From Candidatus Avelusimicrobium pullicaecorum (GTDB taxonomy: Bacteria > Elusimicrobiota > Elusimicrobia > Elusimicrobiales > Elusimicrobiaceae), in assembly GCA_944322825.1 (NCBI GenBank), contig CALUQD010000006.1, forward strand, positions 1 through 60,406: 60,406 nucleotides of DNA. The letters run 5' to 3'. The notes below the pieces were generated by a model. The model did not search any database. It was not told where the DNA came from and was given only the letters and a program-made list of their open reading frames with translations. The position numbers and the translations under genes are program-made. Positions 39,257 through 47,469 of the stretch are shown here, one piece after another. The number at the start of each line of letters is the position of its first letter. The stretch's first letter is position 1.

Positions 39257-40609
39257 CTATTTGGAGCGTTGGAAAAGGCGTTTTTTCTGTTCCCACAGCC
39301 GTGCGGCGGTTATTCCCGCAAAAATACATAGTACAAATTCAAACGGCGCGCGGAAGCGCGCATAGGCGCCAAAAAAAGTCGACCCAATCGCCCAAAAATA
39401 CAAGCAATAAACCGCCAGAAAAAACACGGCCGCGCGTTGTGTTTTCCATCCCAGTCCGAAGCCAAAAATTCCCAACAATACGGTTACAAACACTTGTCCC
39501 GCGGCCAGGATAAACAACCCCTTTTCTTTCCAACCCTGCAGCCAGCGGGCGTGTAGGGCAGCGGTCTGGTTGAGCATTTGGCTGTCCAGGTTTTCTTCGT
39601 CTATTCCTCCGGAGAGTAAGCGTGACAAATGCACAAAGTTGGCGCCAAAAAGCGTTTTGGCCGCCCACAAGGGAGCGCGGAGCAGTTTGTAGGCAAAACC
39701 TGCTTTGATAAGCGGCGCCGCCCCGGCTTTATATAGCCGAACTTGTTGGGCGGGCGGCAGGGAGTTAAACCCGGGCGGGAGCGCGTTTTGCAGGGCGTTA
39801 TGTGCTTGTTCGACGGAGATGTTTTCTTCGTGGGCCAGGTAATCTTCGTTCCAAATATAGAGGTTGTAGGCCCCTACGCTGGTAAATCCGCCAAATCCGG
39901 TTTTAACGGCGTTTCGCACGTGCCAAGGAGCAATGCACAGCACCAGCGGCAAAACAAAAAACAGCACGATTTTCCGGGCCGGAAACCGCACCAATTTCCC
40001 CGCGCTGAAACATACCAACATTACGGCGGCCGCAAACATAAAATAATACGCCGCCGGCCGCACATACACGGCGGCCGCCAGCCAGACGGCCGCTGTGGCC
40101 AGGTTCCGCCCGTTTGGCTGCTGCAAAAAGCAAACGATGTAATAGCAAAACCAAGCCAATAAAAATACGCACAGCATTTCGGTCAGCACCGCAAAGGAAA
40201 GCGTAAAATAGAGCACGCTGGCGGCGCAAAATCCGGCGGCCCAGCGTGCGGCTTTTTGCCCGGAGAGCCTATAAGCGGTTAAATAAACGGGGACCAATAA
40301 AACCAGTGAAAGCAGATTTTGCGCCGCAGCCACAGCCCATGTTAAGTTGCCAACGGCCAGCTGGATAAGCGCCAGAAAAGCCGGATAGCCCGGCGTGCGC
40401 AGCAGCATCGGCGATACGGATACGGCTTCCCACATTTGCCCGTATTGCAAGAATGTTTGGGCGGGATAGATATAGGTTAACGAATCGGGGAACGCCAAGA
40501 TGTTTTCCCCCAGCGGGTGGAGCCCAAGCAGGCAGGCAAATGCCGCCGCCTTGCAAAGGGCTAGCGAAATAAAAATCCATTGGAAAACGCGGTCTTTATA
40601 AAAGGGCAT
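39257..40609 (-). CDS. Multi-spanning GT-C-type glycosyltransferase-like membrane protein
   Basis: The 450-residue protein has about ten membrane segments. After the first one lies a periplasmic loop with PDSLTYIYPAQTFL and LLRTPGYPAFLALIQ; an Asp there and the R-T-P-G-Y-P motif are the hallmark of GT-C enzymes of the ArnT/PMT (GT39/GT83-like) type. These use polyprenyl-phosphate sugars. The loop after TM7 carries YIWNEDYLAHEENISVEQA. It likely glycosylates lipid, polysaccharide or protein on the outer side of the inner membrane, but donor and acceptor are unknown. It is monocistronic. Confidence 0.8.
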   Translation of the reverse strand: MPFYKDRVFQWIFISLALCKAAAFACLLGLHPLGENILAFPDSLTYIYPAQTFLQYGQMWEAVSVSPMLLRTPGYPAFLALIQLAVGNLTWAVAAAQNLLSLVLLVPVYLTAYRLSGQKAARWAAGFCAASVLYFTLSFAVLTEMLCVFLLAWFCYYIVCFLQQPNGRNLATAAVWLAAAVYVRPAAYYFMFAAAVMLVCFSAGKLVRFPARKIVLFFVLPLVLCIAPWHVRNAVKTGFGGFTSVGAYNLYIWNEDYLAHEENISVEQAHNALQNALPPGFNSLPPAQQVRLYKAGAAPLIKAGFAYKLLRAPLWAAKTLFGANFVHLSRLLSGGIDEENLDSQMLNQTAALHARWLQGWKEKGLFILAAGQVFVTVLLGIFGFGLGWKTQRAAVFFLAVYCLYFWAIGSTFFGAYARFRAPFEFVLCIFAGITAARLWEQKKRLFQRSK

Positions 40610-40889
40610 ATCTCTATTGTATGAAATTCCCTGGGCGGGGCGGAGGATATTTGCGGGCTGGCAACGCGTTGACGCGGACGGCGGAGCGGGCTTATTGCCG
40701 TATTGCGGGGCGGAGCGGAGCGTTGTTGGGCGGCGGAGGGTTGGTCGGGTGCGGGGGGGGTGGCGTGGGGTACGGATGTTTTTCGTTGCGCGGCGGGAAG
40801 GCGTTTTGGGGCACGGGGAATGTGCCGGTGCGGATTGAACAGCGCACTGCGCTTTGACCCACGGGCTTGCGTCAAACGGTGCATAAAAA
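40610..40889. other. G-rich intergenic stretch without recognised content
   Basis: These 280 bases are strongly G-biased on the plus strand (many GGCGG and GCGGAG runs, and a G8 run near 40754). All six frames contain only low-complexity open stretches without homology I recognise. A short palindrome AGCGCACTGCGCT lies near 40843-40855. It may be decayed coding DNA. Confidence 0.4.
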
Positions 40890-40909
40890 ACCCCGCTTTA
40901 CAGCGGGGT
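40890..40909 (-). terminator. Intrinsic terminator of tRNA-Ala
   Basis: ACCCCGCT (40890-40897) pairs with AGCGGGGT (40902-40909). On the minus strand T6 follows. It sits 12 bases after the tRNA. Confidence 0.85.
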
Positions 40910-40920
40910 AAAATAAAAAA

Positions 40921-40996
40921 TGGTGGACCTGACAAGGATCGAACTTGCGACCTCCTGCATGCCATGCAGGCGCTCTCCCAGCTGAGCTACAGGCCC
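40921..40996 (-). tRNA. tRNA-Ala (GGC)
   Basis: The minus strand gives a full 76-base cloverleaf with encoded CCA. The acceptor is GGGCCTG/CAGGTCC with the G3-U70 wobble that marks tRNA-Ala. The anticodon arm is CCTGC ATGGCAT GCAGG (anticodon GGC) and the T arm has GTTCGATCC. Confidence 0.97.
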
Positions 40997-41012
40997 TTCT
41001 TACTACTTAATT

Positions 41013-41041
41013 ATTATAACAGTTTTTTAGGAAAAGTGCAA
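41013..41041 (-). promoter_or_regulatory. Promoter of tRNA-Ala
   Basis: On the minus strand TTGCAC (41036-41041), a 17-base spacer, then a perfect TATAAT (41013-41018), 17 bases before the tRNA. Confidence 0.85.
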
Positions 41042-41057
41042 CATCTCCTAAAAACAG

Positions 41058-41079
41058 AAAAGGCCCGTAAGGGCCTTTT
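41058..41079 (-). terminator. Intrinsic terminator of the autotransporter gene
   Basis: AAAAGGCCC (41058-41066) pairs with GGGCCTTTT (41071-41079), 20 bases after the stop codon. Confidence 0.85.
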
Positions 41080-41099
41080 CTGTGATAGAAGCGGTTGAA

Positions 41100-44000
41100 T
41101 TAGAACTCGAAAGAAATGTTCACTTCGCCGCCGAAGCCTTCGCGTTTGCCGATCTGGCCGAACACCGTCATTACCGTGTGCAGGGGCAGGAAGGTATCGT
41201 TGTTGTGGTAGACGAGCGAGAATTCGCCGCGGCCGCTCATTCCTTTCATCGAAGCGTCGCTGTTGCTCATACTGTCTACGGACACGGTGGAATCGCCGTC
41301 AAATTCGTAGAGGCCGCTCACACCCACCGCCGGGGTCAAGCCGCCCAAGTCCAGCGAGCGGAACATATAATCCGCCCCGAAGCGCAGGGCTAAGCTCTGC
41401 AGCGCGGAGAACTGGATTTTTTGGCCCAGGTTGTCGGAGATATCCTCGTTGGCTTTGCGGTACCACTGAATGTTGGCGAACAAATCCAAATCCTGGAGGA
41501 GGTTTTCCACAAACCCGGCCGAGGCGCCGTAGTACAGCCCGTTGCTGGAGAAGGCCGAGAGGAGTTCATTAGAGTTGAAATCCATATCCATATAACCCAC
41601 TTCGGCGTTTAACTCCAGGCGGCCGGTATCGCTGTAGCGCAGCGAGGTCATCAACCCGCCGCCAAAGGCGTTGGCGTCGCCGGAAACTTTAATCGGGAAC
41701 GTTTCGTAAGAACCGTTGGCGTATTTGGCAAAGAAGCCCAATACCCAGTTGTCCGTGAACTTTTTCCAGGCACCGGCCTGCACCAAACCGGAGTTCAAAT
41801 CAAACCCGCTGCCGGTTTTGTAGCGCAGGTTGTGGTACGCGCCGTTTAAGAAGGTATTTTGTTCCGTATCGCTCTGCCAGATGTCGTGCATCGTTTGGGT
41901 GAGCATTTCCGGGCCGTCGCTGATCAAGGCCAAACCGACCAACGGCAGCTGGCCATACATTTCCACATTGGCTTTGTCTTTGGTGCTGGTGAGGACCCAG
42001 TCCACTTCGTTGTTGGCAGATCCTTTTACGCCCGTCAAATCAAACGAGTACGCGCCGACTTTGTTCTGCGCCAGGACGATGCCGCTGTTGGTCAAATCGT
42101 AGACTTTGTCCCCTTGCTGGATATTGCTCAGGTCATTGGTGGTCTGCGTGGTGACGACTGCGGCGGAATCTTCCTTCATTGCGGATTTGTCCAGCGTCAT
42201 CGAGGCGTATACGCCGTCGAATTCAAAGTTCAAATCCGTTTCGAAGTTCGCGTTGATGTTCCACATCTGGTTGAAGTTTTGGAACTGGCCGGCGTCGGAG
42301 AAGGTGGCCTGCACGCGGTCGAACACCAAGTGGTTGGTGCTGGCATAATAGGCGTTGCTGCCGCCGTAGATGACGGAAGCCGGATCCAACGACACATTGC
42401 CGCGCAGGATGACGGTGTTGTTTTGGGTGAGCATATTTTCTTCTTTCAGCTCGGCCCCGTATACATAGCCGCCGTAAATGTTGCCGCTGAAGTTTACATT
42501 GTCCAGCACAATCGTGTTGTTGGAAGCAGAATAGACATCGTCAATTTGTTTCCGGACTTCGGGTTCAGTCGGTTCGGCGTCCGGTGCGGAGGAGGTGGTG
42601 GTGACCGTTAAACCATTTTTGACGGTTGTGGTGGTCGAGCCGTCTTCCCCGGTGACGGTATAGTCGATTTCGTCGATATACGCCGTAAAACCGCCGAATA
42701 TATTGGCCGTTACGGAACCGCCGGAGAAAGCCAACGCGTTGTTATCGCTGTTGGTTCCGCCGATAGCGATTTGTTTGGCTTCCGGGGCTTCCGTTCCGGT
42801 GCCGGTCCGCGACGTATACGTCATAGATGCGCCGCCAAACAGATAGCCTTTGGAAGTGTCTAAGTTTTGCAGTAAGTCGTGATCGGATAAAGACGTGATA
42901 TCTAACGTCCCGCCAAAGAAATTCCCCGTATTGTTGGTAAGGGTTAAGGTGGAATCTTTGGTGGTTAAGACGTTGTTGCTGCTGGTGCCTACCAAGTTAA
43001 GCGAAGCACCCATTTCAGAGAAGGTGCCCGTCATTTTGGACAGGTTCAGCGTGTTGGAACCCACCGTGGCGGCAACGGGGTTGCCCGTAACGGCGGATCG
43101 GTTCAGCCCCATGTTGACGGCGTACACCGCGCCGTTGCCGATGGTAGAATCTTCCAAGTTCAGCGTATTGCCGCTGGCGTTGATAGAGGTGGTGTTGACT
43201 GCCGCCGCATTGGTGACATTGCTGCCTTTGATGGTAACCGTGTTGTTGTTGGCATAGGTCACGGAGGTATCCGAATCGGCTACTCCGCGGCTTTGGTCCA
43301 CCCCGAAAACGGACGTCACTTCGGAATCCGTTACGAGCACCGTATTGTTGCTGGAGGAGCTGGCCCCGGCCGCACCGGCGACCGTACCATTGACGGTGGA
43401 ACCCGTTACCACTACGGTGTTGTTATCGGCATAGGAATCCAAAACCCCTGCGGTTTTTAAATCTTCTTCGGTCAAAATATCGTCGATTACGCCGCCGTAA
43501 ACGTTGCCGTTGATCGTGGAACCGTTGCTGACGTTGACCGTATTTCCGTTGGCTGTGCCTTTGGCGTATTTGGAGTAGCCGCCGTAGACGTTGCCGCCCA
43601 AATTCACCGACCCGCCGCCGGCGGAAGGCGTAAACGTATACGCGTTGGTAGTTACGTTGTTGATATTCACCACGTTGTTGTTAGCGGAACCGGCGCCAAA
43701 GCGGTCGGCCGTGTATTTCAAGTTGGCCGCGCCGCCGTAGGCATCACGGCCGGTTAAGGTGGTGTTGGATATATTCAGCGTGTTCCCTGCGGCGGTATTG
43801 TTAAATACCGCGCCGCCGGCCACATAGGCGCCTTGCGTCGCGCTGGTGGGGGCATAGGCTTGGTCCGCAGCGGTTTGGGAATTGATGCTTACGGATACGC
43901 CGTCTATGGTCAGTGAGCTGTTGGTAACCGATCCATCTTCCAACGAACCGGCCCCCACAATGGCCAAAGGATTGTTTTGGTTGCTGCTGTCCGTTACCGT

Positions 44001-44114
44001 GCGGTTTTGCCCGGTAATGTCATTCAAGCCCCAGTTTGGTTTTAAATCCTGGGCGGCCTGAACGCAAACTGCCGTCGGCAACAACAAAAAAACTGCCAAA
44101 AGAAGTTTTTTCAT
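41100..44114 (-). CDS. Autotransporter (type Va) with Asn-rich beta-helix-like passenger
   Basis: The 1004-residue precursor has a signal peptide (MKKLLLAVFLLLPTAVCVQA). A ~700-residue passenger follows, built of irregular strands with repeating cores such as NNTVVVTGS, NNTVLVTDS, NNTVTIKGS, NTLNLED and NNTVILRG, typical of right-handed beta-helices. A C-terminal ~260-residue barrel follows (AGAWKKFTDNWVLGFFAKYANGS, GGGLMTSLRYS, LELNAEVGYMDMDF) ending in alternating FGGEVNISFEF with terminal Phe, the outer-membrane insertion signal. The passenger should be displayed or released as adhesin or antigen; no protease motif is visible. GGAGG precedes ATG 44114. It is monocistronic. Confidence 0.92.
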   Translation of the reverse strand: MKKLLLAVFLLLPTAVCVQAAQDLKPNWGLNDITGQNRTVTDSSNQNNPLAIVGAGSLEDGSVTNSSLTIDGVSVSINSQTAADQAYAPTSATQGAYVAGGAVFNNTAAGNTLNISNTTLTGRDAYGGAANLKYTADRFGAGSANNNVVNINNVTTNAYTFTPSAGGGSVNLGGNVYGGYSKYAKGTANGNTVNVSNGSTINGNVYGGVIDDILTEEDLKTAGVLDSYADNNTVVVTGSTVNGTVAGAAGASSSSNNTVLVTDSEVTSVFGVDQSRGVADSDTSVTYANNNTVTIKGSNVTNAAAVNTTSINASGNTLNLEDSTIGNGAVYAVNMGLNRSAVTGNPVAATVGSNTLNLSKMTGTFSEMGASLNLVGTSSNNVLTTKDSTLTLTNNTGNFFGGTLDITSLSDHDLLQNLDTSKGYLFGGASMTYTSRTGTGTEAPEAKQIAIGGTNSDNNALAFSGGSVTANIFGGFTAYIDEIDYTVTGEDGSTTTTVKNGLTVTTTSSAPDAEPTEPEVRKQIDDVYSASNNTIVLDNVNFSGNIYGGYVYGAELKEENMLTQNNTVILRGNVSLDPASVIYGGSNAYYASTNHLVFDRVQATFSDAGQFQNFNQMWNINANFETDLNFEFDGVYASMTLDKSAMKEDSAAVVTTQTTNDLSNIQQGDKVYDLTNSGIVLAQNKVGAYSFDLTGVKGSANNEVDWVLTSTKDKANVEMYGQLPLVGLALISDGPEMLTQTMHDIWQSDTEQNTFLNGAYHNLRYKTGSGFDLNSGLVQAGAWKKFTDNWVLGFFAKYANGSYETFPIKVSGDANAFGGGLMTSLRYSDTGRLELNAEVGYMDMDFNSNELLSAFSSNGLYYGASAGFVENLLQDLDLFANIQWYRKANEDISDNLGQKIQFSALQSLALRFGADYMFRSLDLGGLTPAVGVSGLYEFDGDSTVSVDSMSNSDASMKGMSGRGEFSLVYHNNDTFLPLHTVMTVFGQIGKREGFGGEVNISFEF

Positions 44115-44285
44115 TCTTCCTCCAAGTTGAGAATTAAAAATCTTATATACAACCATTATACAGAATTTAGGACAAAAAGAAAGGGATTTTTAAGAAGGGA
44201 AACCCGTCCTAATGGCTATTCAGGCGGCGGGGGGTGTGGAAGAAGCTTTTTTCCGACGAGAGAAGAATTAAAGTATAATGACGGT

Positions 44286-44990
44286 ATGGAGTCTATCTAT
44301 ACCGATGGTTCGTATTTAAAGGCCAATCCCGGCTGGCACGGGCAGGACGGCGCGTGGAAATTGGAGCACGTAAAGCGCGCTTTGAAGCAGGCCGGGCTGT
44401 CCCCCAAAACCATTTGCGATATGGGCTGTGGCGGCGGGGAACTGGTGAAAACCTGGGCCCGCCAGCGGCCGGATATGCAATTTACCGGGTGCGAAATTTC
44501 GCCGCAGGCGTATGCGCTGTGTGTGCAAAATGCGCCGGGGAATGTTCGGTTTGTGCAAGGGGACGCGCCGGGCGGCGGGCCGTTTGACGCCGTGCTGGCG
44601 GTTGATGTAATGGAACACGTGCCGGAGCCGGAAAAATTCCTGGATGGGCTCCACAAACTGTCCGACATTGCCGTACTGCACGTGCCGCTGGATTTGTCTT
44701 TCCGCACGCTGATCAAACCGGAAATTTTAGAGGAAGAACGTCGGTCGGTGGGGCATATCCATTTCTATACCGCGGCGTATTTAAAACGGTTTCTGCACGC
44801 GCGGGGATATGAAATCCTCAGTTGGCATTATACAAACAAATACGTCGAACGGCCGCCGGAACTGCCGGGCTGGCGCAGCCGGGTGGGGATGTGTATCCGC
44901 CGGTTGGCGCATTACGGGCTGCCGCGTGCGTGGGCGGCTTGGTGGGTGGGCGGGTACAGCGTGATGTTGGTAGCCCGCCGGGTGCGCTAG
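44286..44990 (+). CDS. Class I SAM-dependent methyltransferase
   Basis: The 234-residue protein has the SAM-binding motif I ICDMGCGGGEL (from residue ~43), motif II acidic turn FTGCEISP, and AVLAVDVMEHVPEPEKFLDGL, the UbiE/Methyltransf_11-type signature. A C-terminal HIHFYTAAYLKRFLHARGYEIL is common in methyltransferases acting on small molecules or glycans. The substrate is unknown. ATG 44286 is chosen because the homologous part begins there; TATAAT at 44274-44279 lies only 6 bases upstream, so the message may be leaderless. It is convergent with nfo, one base apart. Confidence 0.88.
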   Translation: MESIYTDGSYLKANPGWHGQDGAWKLEHVKRALKQAGLSPKTICDMGCGGGELVKTWARQRPDMQFTGCEISPQAYALCVQNAPGNVRFVQGDAPGGGPFDAVLAVDVMEHVPEPEKFLDGLHKLSDIAVLHVPLDLSFRTLIKPEILEEERRSVGHIHFYTAAYLKRFLHARGYEILSWHYTNKYVERPPELPGWRSRVGMCIRRLAHYGLPRAWAAWWVGGYSVMLVARRVR

Positions 44991-44991
44991 G

Positions 44992-45822
44992 TTACGGCTG
45001 ATACAGGCCGCGCAGGAGGGCAATCTCTTTGGCGTAGCCGGGCAAGTCGTTGGGGGTTTCCAGGCAGAAAGGCAAGTGTTTTAACGCCGGGTGGTTGATG
45101 ACTCCCGCCAGCAATTCGGTGCCGATGTGCCCCTTGCCAATGAGGGCGTGGCGGTCCTTATGGGCGCCTTGGGGGTTTAGGCTGTCGTTTAAGTGCACGG
45201 CTTTTAGGCGCGAAAGACCGATTTGCTTGTCGAACAGGGCCAGCGTATCGTCCAGCGCCGCCAGCGAATATCCTGCATCGTGCACGTGGCACGTATCCAA
45301 ACAAACGCCCATTTTGTCGTTTTCTTTTACTCCGTCTAAAATGCGTTTCAGTTCTTCAAAACTGCGTCCGATTTCACTTCCTTTTCCAGCCATTGTTTCC
45401 AAAAGCACGGTGGTGTGTTGGGCGGGGGTTAAAATATCGTTTAAGGTTTGAACAATCAGCCGGATGCCTTCCTCCGCCCCTTGGCCGACGTGGCTGCCGG
45501 GGTGGAAATTATACAGGTTCCCGGGCAGGTGTTCCATTCGGGCCAAGTCGTCGGCCAGCGTTTGGCGGGCAAAGTCCCGTGTTTTGGGGTCGGCCGACGC
45601 CGGATTAAGCGTATAGGGAGCGTGGGCAATCAAGGGGGCAAAATGATGTTCTTGCAGTAAGCGGCGCAGGGCTTGCGCGTCTTGCGGGTCTATTTCTTTT
45701 GCCTGGCTGCCGCGCGGGTTGCGGGTGAAAAACTGGAAGGTGTCCGCGCCGATTTCCAAGGCGGTGCGGCCCATCGCTTCAAAGCCTTTGGAGGCGGATA
45801 AATGGCAGCCGATGTGCAGCAT
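44992..45822 (-). CDS. nfo: Endonuclease IV (AP endonuclease)
   Basis: Nfo cuts DNA 5' of abasic sites in base-excision repair. The 276-residue protein has the family start HIGCHLSASKGFEAMGRTA, FFTRNPRGSQAKEI, HAPYTLNPAS, NFHPGSHVGQG, LLETMAGKGSEIG, GVCLDTCHVHDAGY and HLNDSLNPQGAHKDRHALIGKGHIG, supplying all nine zinc ligands. ATG 45822 is two bases after the stop of the aldolase-type gene, which is in the same direction; upstream in-frame codons belong to that gene. Length is normal. Confidence 0.97.
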   Translation of the reverse strand: MLHIGCHLSASKGFEAMGRTALEIGADTFQFFTRNPRGSQAKEIDPQDAQALRRLLQEHHFAPLIAHAPYTLNPASADPKTRDFARQTLADDLARMEHLPGNLYNFHPGSHVGQGAEEGIRLIVQTLNDILTPAQHTTVLLETMAGKGSEIGRSFEELKRILDGVKENDKMGVCLDTCHVHDAGYSLAALDDTLALFDKQIGLSRLKAVHLNDSLNPQGAHKDRHALIGKGHIGTELLAGVINHPALKHLPFCLETPNDLPGYAKEIALLRGLYQP

Positions 45823-45823
45823 A

Positions 45824-46870
45824 TTATTGGGCCGCCGCATATTTGCGGATGTCGTTTGCCAATTGGCGGGCGTCTTCTTCGCGCGTGGCCCAGCTGGTGC
45901 AAATGCGGATGGCCATCATCCCGCGGTCCAGCCGCTGGATATGGGCGAAGGTATATTCCTCTTCCAGCCGTTTGACGAGTTTTTCCGGCATAATGGGAAA
46001 CTGCTGGTTGGTGGGGGAATCGTACAAAAAGCGGAATCCCGCGTCTACACAGGCTTGGCGGATGATTTGGGCCATTTCGTTGGCGTGTTTAGAAATTTGG
46101 AAATAGACGCCGTTTTCGAACAAGGCCAAAAATTGCAGGCCCAAAATGCGCCCTTTGGCCAGCATGGCGCCTTTTTGCTTCATAAAATAGCGGAAATCTT
46201 TTTGCAGTTTCGGGTTGACGATGACGACCGCCTCCCCCAAGAGCGCACCGATTTTGGTGCCGCCGATGTAGAAAGCGTCACAACAGGCGGCGATATCCGC
46301 CAAGGTTAAATCGTTCCCGGGGGCTTGCAGCCCATAGCCCAGGCGGGCGCCATCCATAAACAGATAGAGGTTGTTTTCGTCGCACGCGCGGCGGATGGCG
46401 GATAGTTCCGCTTTGGAATATATCGTGCCGTATTCGGTAGGGAAGGAAATATACACAAGCTTGGGCTGGGGGGCAAATTCGGGGTTGTCATCCTGCCAGT
46501 GTTCCTGGCAGCAGCGGGTGATTTGCTCAGCGGTGATTTTGCCGTTTCGCTCCCCGACGGCGATCACACGGTGGCCGGTGGCTTCGATGGCGCCGGTTTC
46601 GTGCACGTTGATATGCCCGGAAGAGGCGGAAATCACCCCTTGATACGGCCGCAGACACGCGGCGATGACGGTGAGATTGGTTTGCGTGCCTCCAGCCAGA
46701 AAATGCACTTCGGCCTGGGGCGTTTTGCAGAGAGATTTAATCAAGTCGACCGCGCGGCGGCAATAAATATCTTGCCCGTATCCGGGCGTCTGTTCCAAAT
46801 TGGTCAGCGCAAGCTTTTCCAAAACGGACGGGTGGGCTCCTTCGCTGTAATCGCAGTTAAATCGTATCAT
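45824..46870 (-). CDS. Threonine aldolase-like PLP enzyme (beta-eliminating lyase family)
   Basis: The 348-residue fold-type I PLP enzyme has FNCDYSEGAHPSVLEKL at the N-terminus, FLAGGTQTNLTVIAACLRP, INVHETGAIEATGH, YISFPTEYGTIYSKAEL, FMDGARLGYGL (Asp and Arg of the cofactor site) and the Schiff-base Lys in YIGGTKIGAL. It should split L-threonine or L-allo-threonine to glycine and acetaldehyde, or a related beta-hydroxy amino acid. A TATAAT lies at 46906-46911 on the minus strand, 36 bases upstream. It is co-transcribed with nfo, without an obvious common theme. Confidence 0.9.
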   Translation of the reverse strand: MIRFNCDYSEGAHPSVLEKLALTNLEQTPGYGQDIYCRRAVDLIKSLCKTPQAEVHFLAGGTQTNLTVIAACLRPYQGVISASSGHINVHETGAIEATGHRVIAVGERNGKITAEQITRCCQEHWQDDNPEFAPQPKLVYISFPTEYGTIYSKAELSAIRRACDENNLYLFMDGARLGYGLQAPGNDLTLADIAACCDAFYIGGTKIGALLGEAVVIVNPKLQKDFRYFMKQKGAMLAKGRILGLQFLALFENGVYFQISKHANEMAQIIRQACVDAGFRFLYDSPTNQQFPIMPEKLVKRLEEEYTFAHIQRLDRGMMAIRICTSWATREEDARQLANDIRKYAAAQ

Positions 46871-46939
46871 ACCTTTTACCTGGTGCCGAAACGGAAATTT
46901 TCTTTATTATACTTTTTATTCGCCTGCGTGTGCTGCCAG

Positions 46940-47251
46940 TTAGGAATGGGCGGCTTTGCGGCGGGCGGCACGCAGCTGGGCGTGGCGCTGGCGGAAGGCG
47001 TCCAGCTTGGTGTAGCGGATCATTAATAAAAGGTCAATCAGCACCATGACAAAGTTCAGCACATATAGCCAAAAAACCAGGTCGAAATTGTATAAGATTT
47101 TGTGCATCATTCCGCAAATATAGGCCAATTCGATGGTAATCATAAACAGGAAACTTTTCCCGGCGGCGGTTTTCGTGCGCAGCGACCGGCTGATATTAAA
47201 CGGCCACGCCAACCCAAAACCCAACATCATCAGCGCTTCAAAAATGCTCAT
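46940..47251 (-). CDS. Small PQ-loop/SemiSWEET-like membrane protein
   Basis: The 103-residue protein has three membrane segments: LMMLGFGLAWPFNISRSL, SFLFMITIELAYICGMMHKIL and FWLYVLNFVMVLIDLLLMIRY. It has the loop RTKTAAGKSF and a basic tail. The 'WPF-N-isRSl+tKt-aGKS' pattern and the triple-helix size fit bacterial half-transporters of the PQ-loop group, which dimerise. The substrate is unknown. GGAAGGAG precedes ATG 47251. It is monocistronic, divergent from the ChaN-like gene. Confidence 0.7.
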   Translation of the reverse strand: MSIFEALMMLGFGLAWPFNISRSLRTKTAAGKSFLFMITIELAYICGMMHKILYNFDLVFWLYVLNFVMVLIDLLLMIRYTKLDAFRQRHAQLRAARRKAAHS

Positions 47252-47337
47252 ATATACTCCTTCCGTCTGTACGGGCGGACCTATACTTATATTTTACCTC
47301 TTTTAAAGAAGATCATGCGGCCTAAAAAGACCCTGCT

Positions 47338-47366
47338 TTGTCAGCCAAAAGGCCTAGCCTTATATA
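47338..47366 (+). promoter_or_regulatory. Promoter of the ChaN-like gene, embedded in AAAAGGCC repeats
   Basis: TTGTCA (47338-47343), a 17-base spacer, then TATATA (47361-47366). The spacer contains CCAAAAGGCCTAG and the start region contains GGACAAAAGGCCC, so two AAAAGGCC copies flank the -10. Confidence 0.55.
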
Positions 47367-47469
47367 GGACAAAAGGCCCTGGCGGCGCCGAGATAGATGC
47401 GATATGATATTTATATCGGCGGCCCTACAAAGGGGCGGCAATTTTCTAACGCGAGTGACAGAGAGTAAA

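Noticed and set aside
40617..40857. Small proteins in the G-rich gap before tRNA-Ala
   Set aside because: The open frames are Gly/Arg-rich products of a G-biased strand, overlap each other in several frames and lack ribosome sites.
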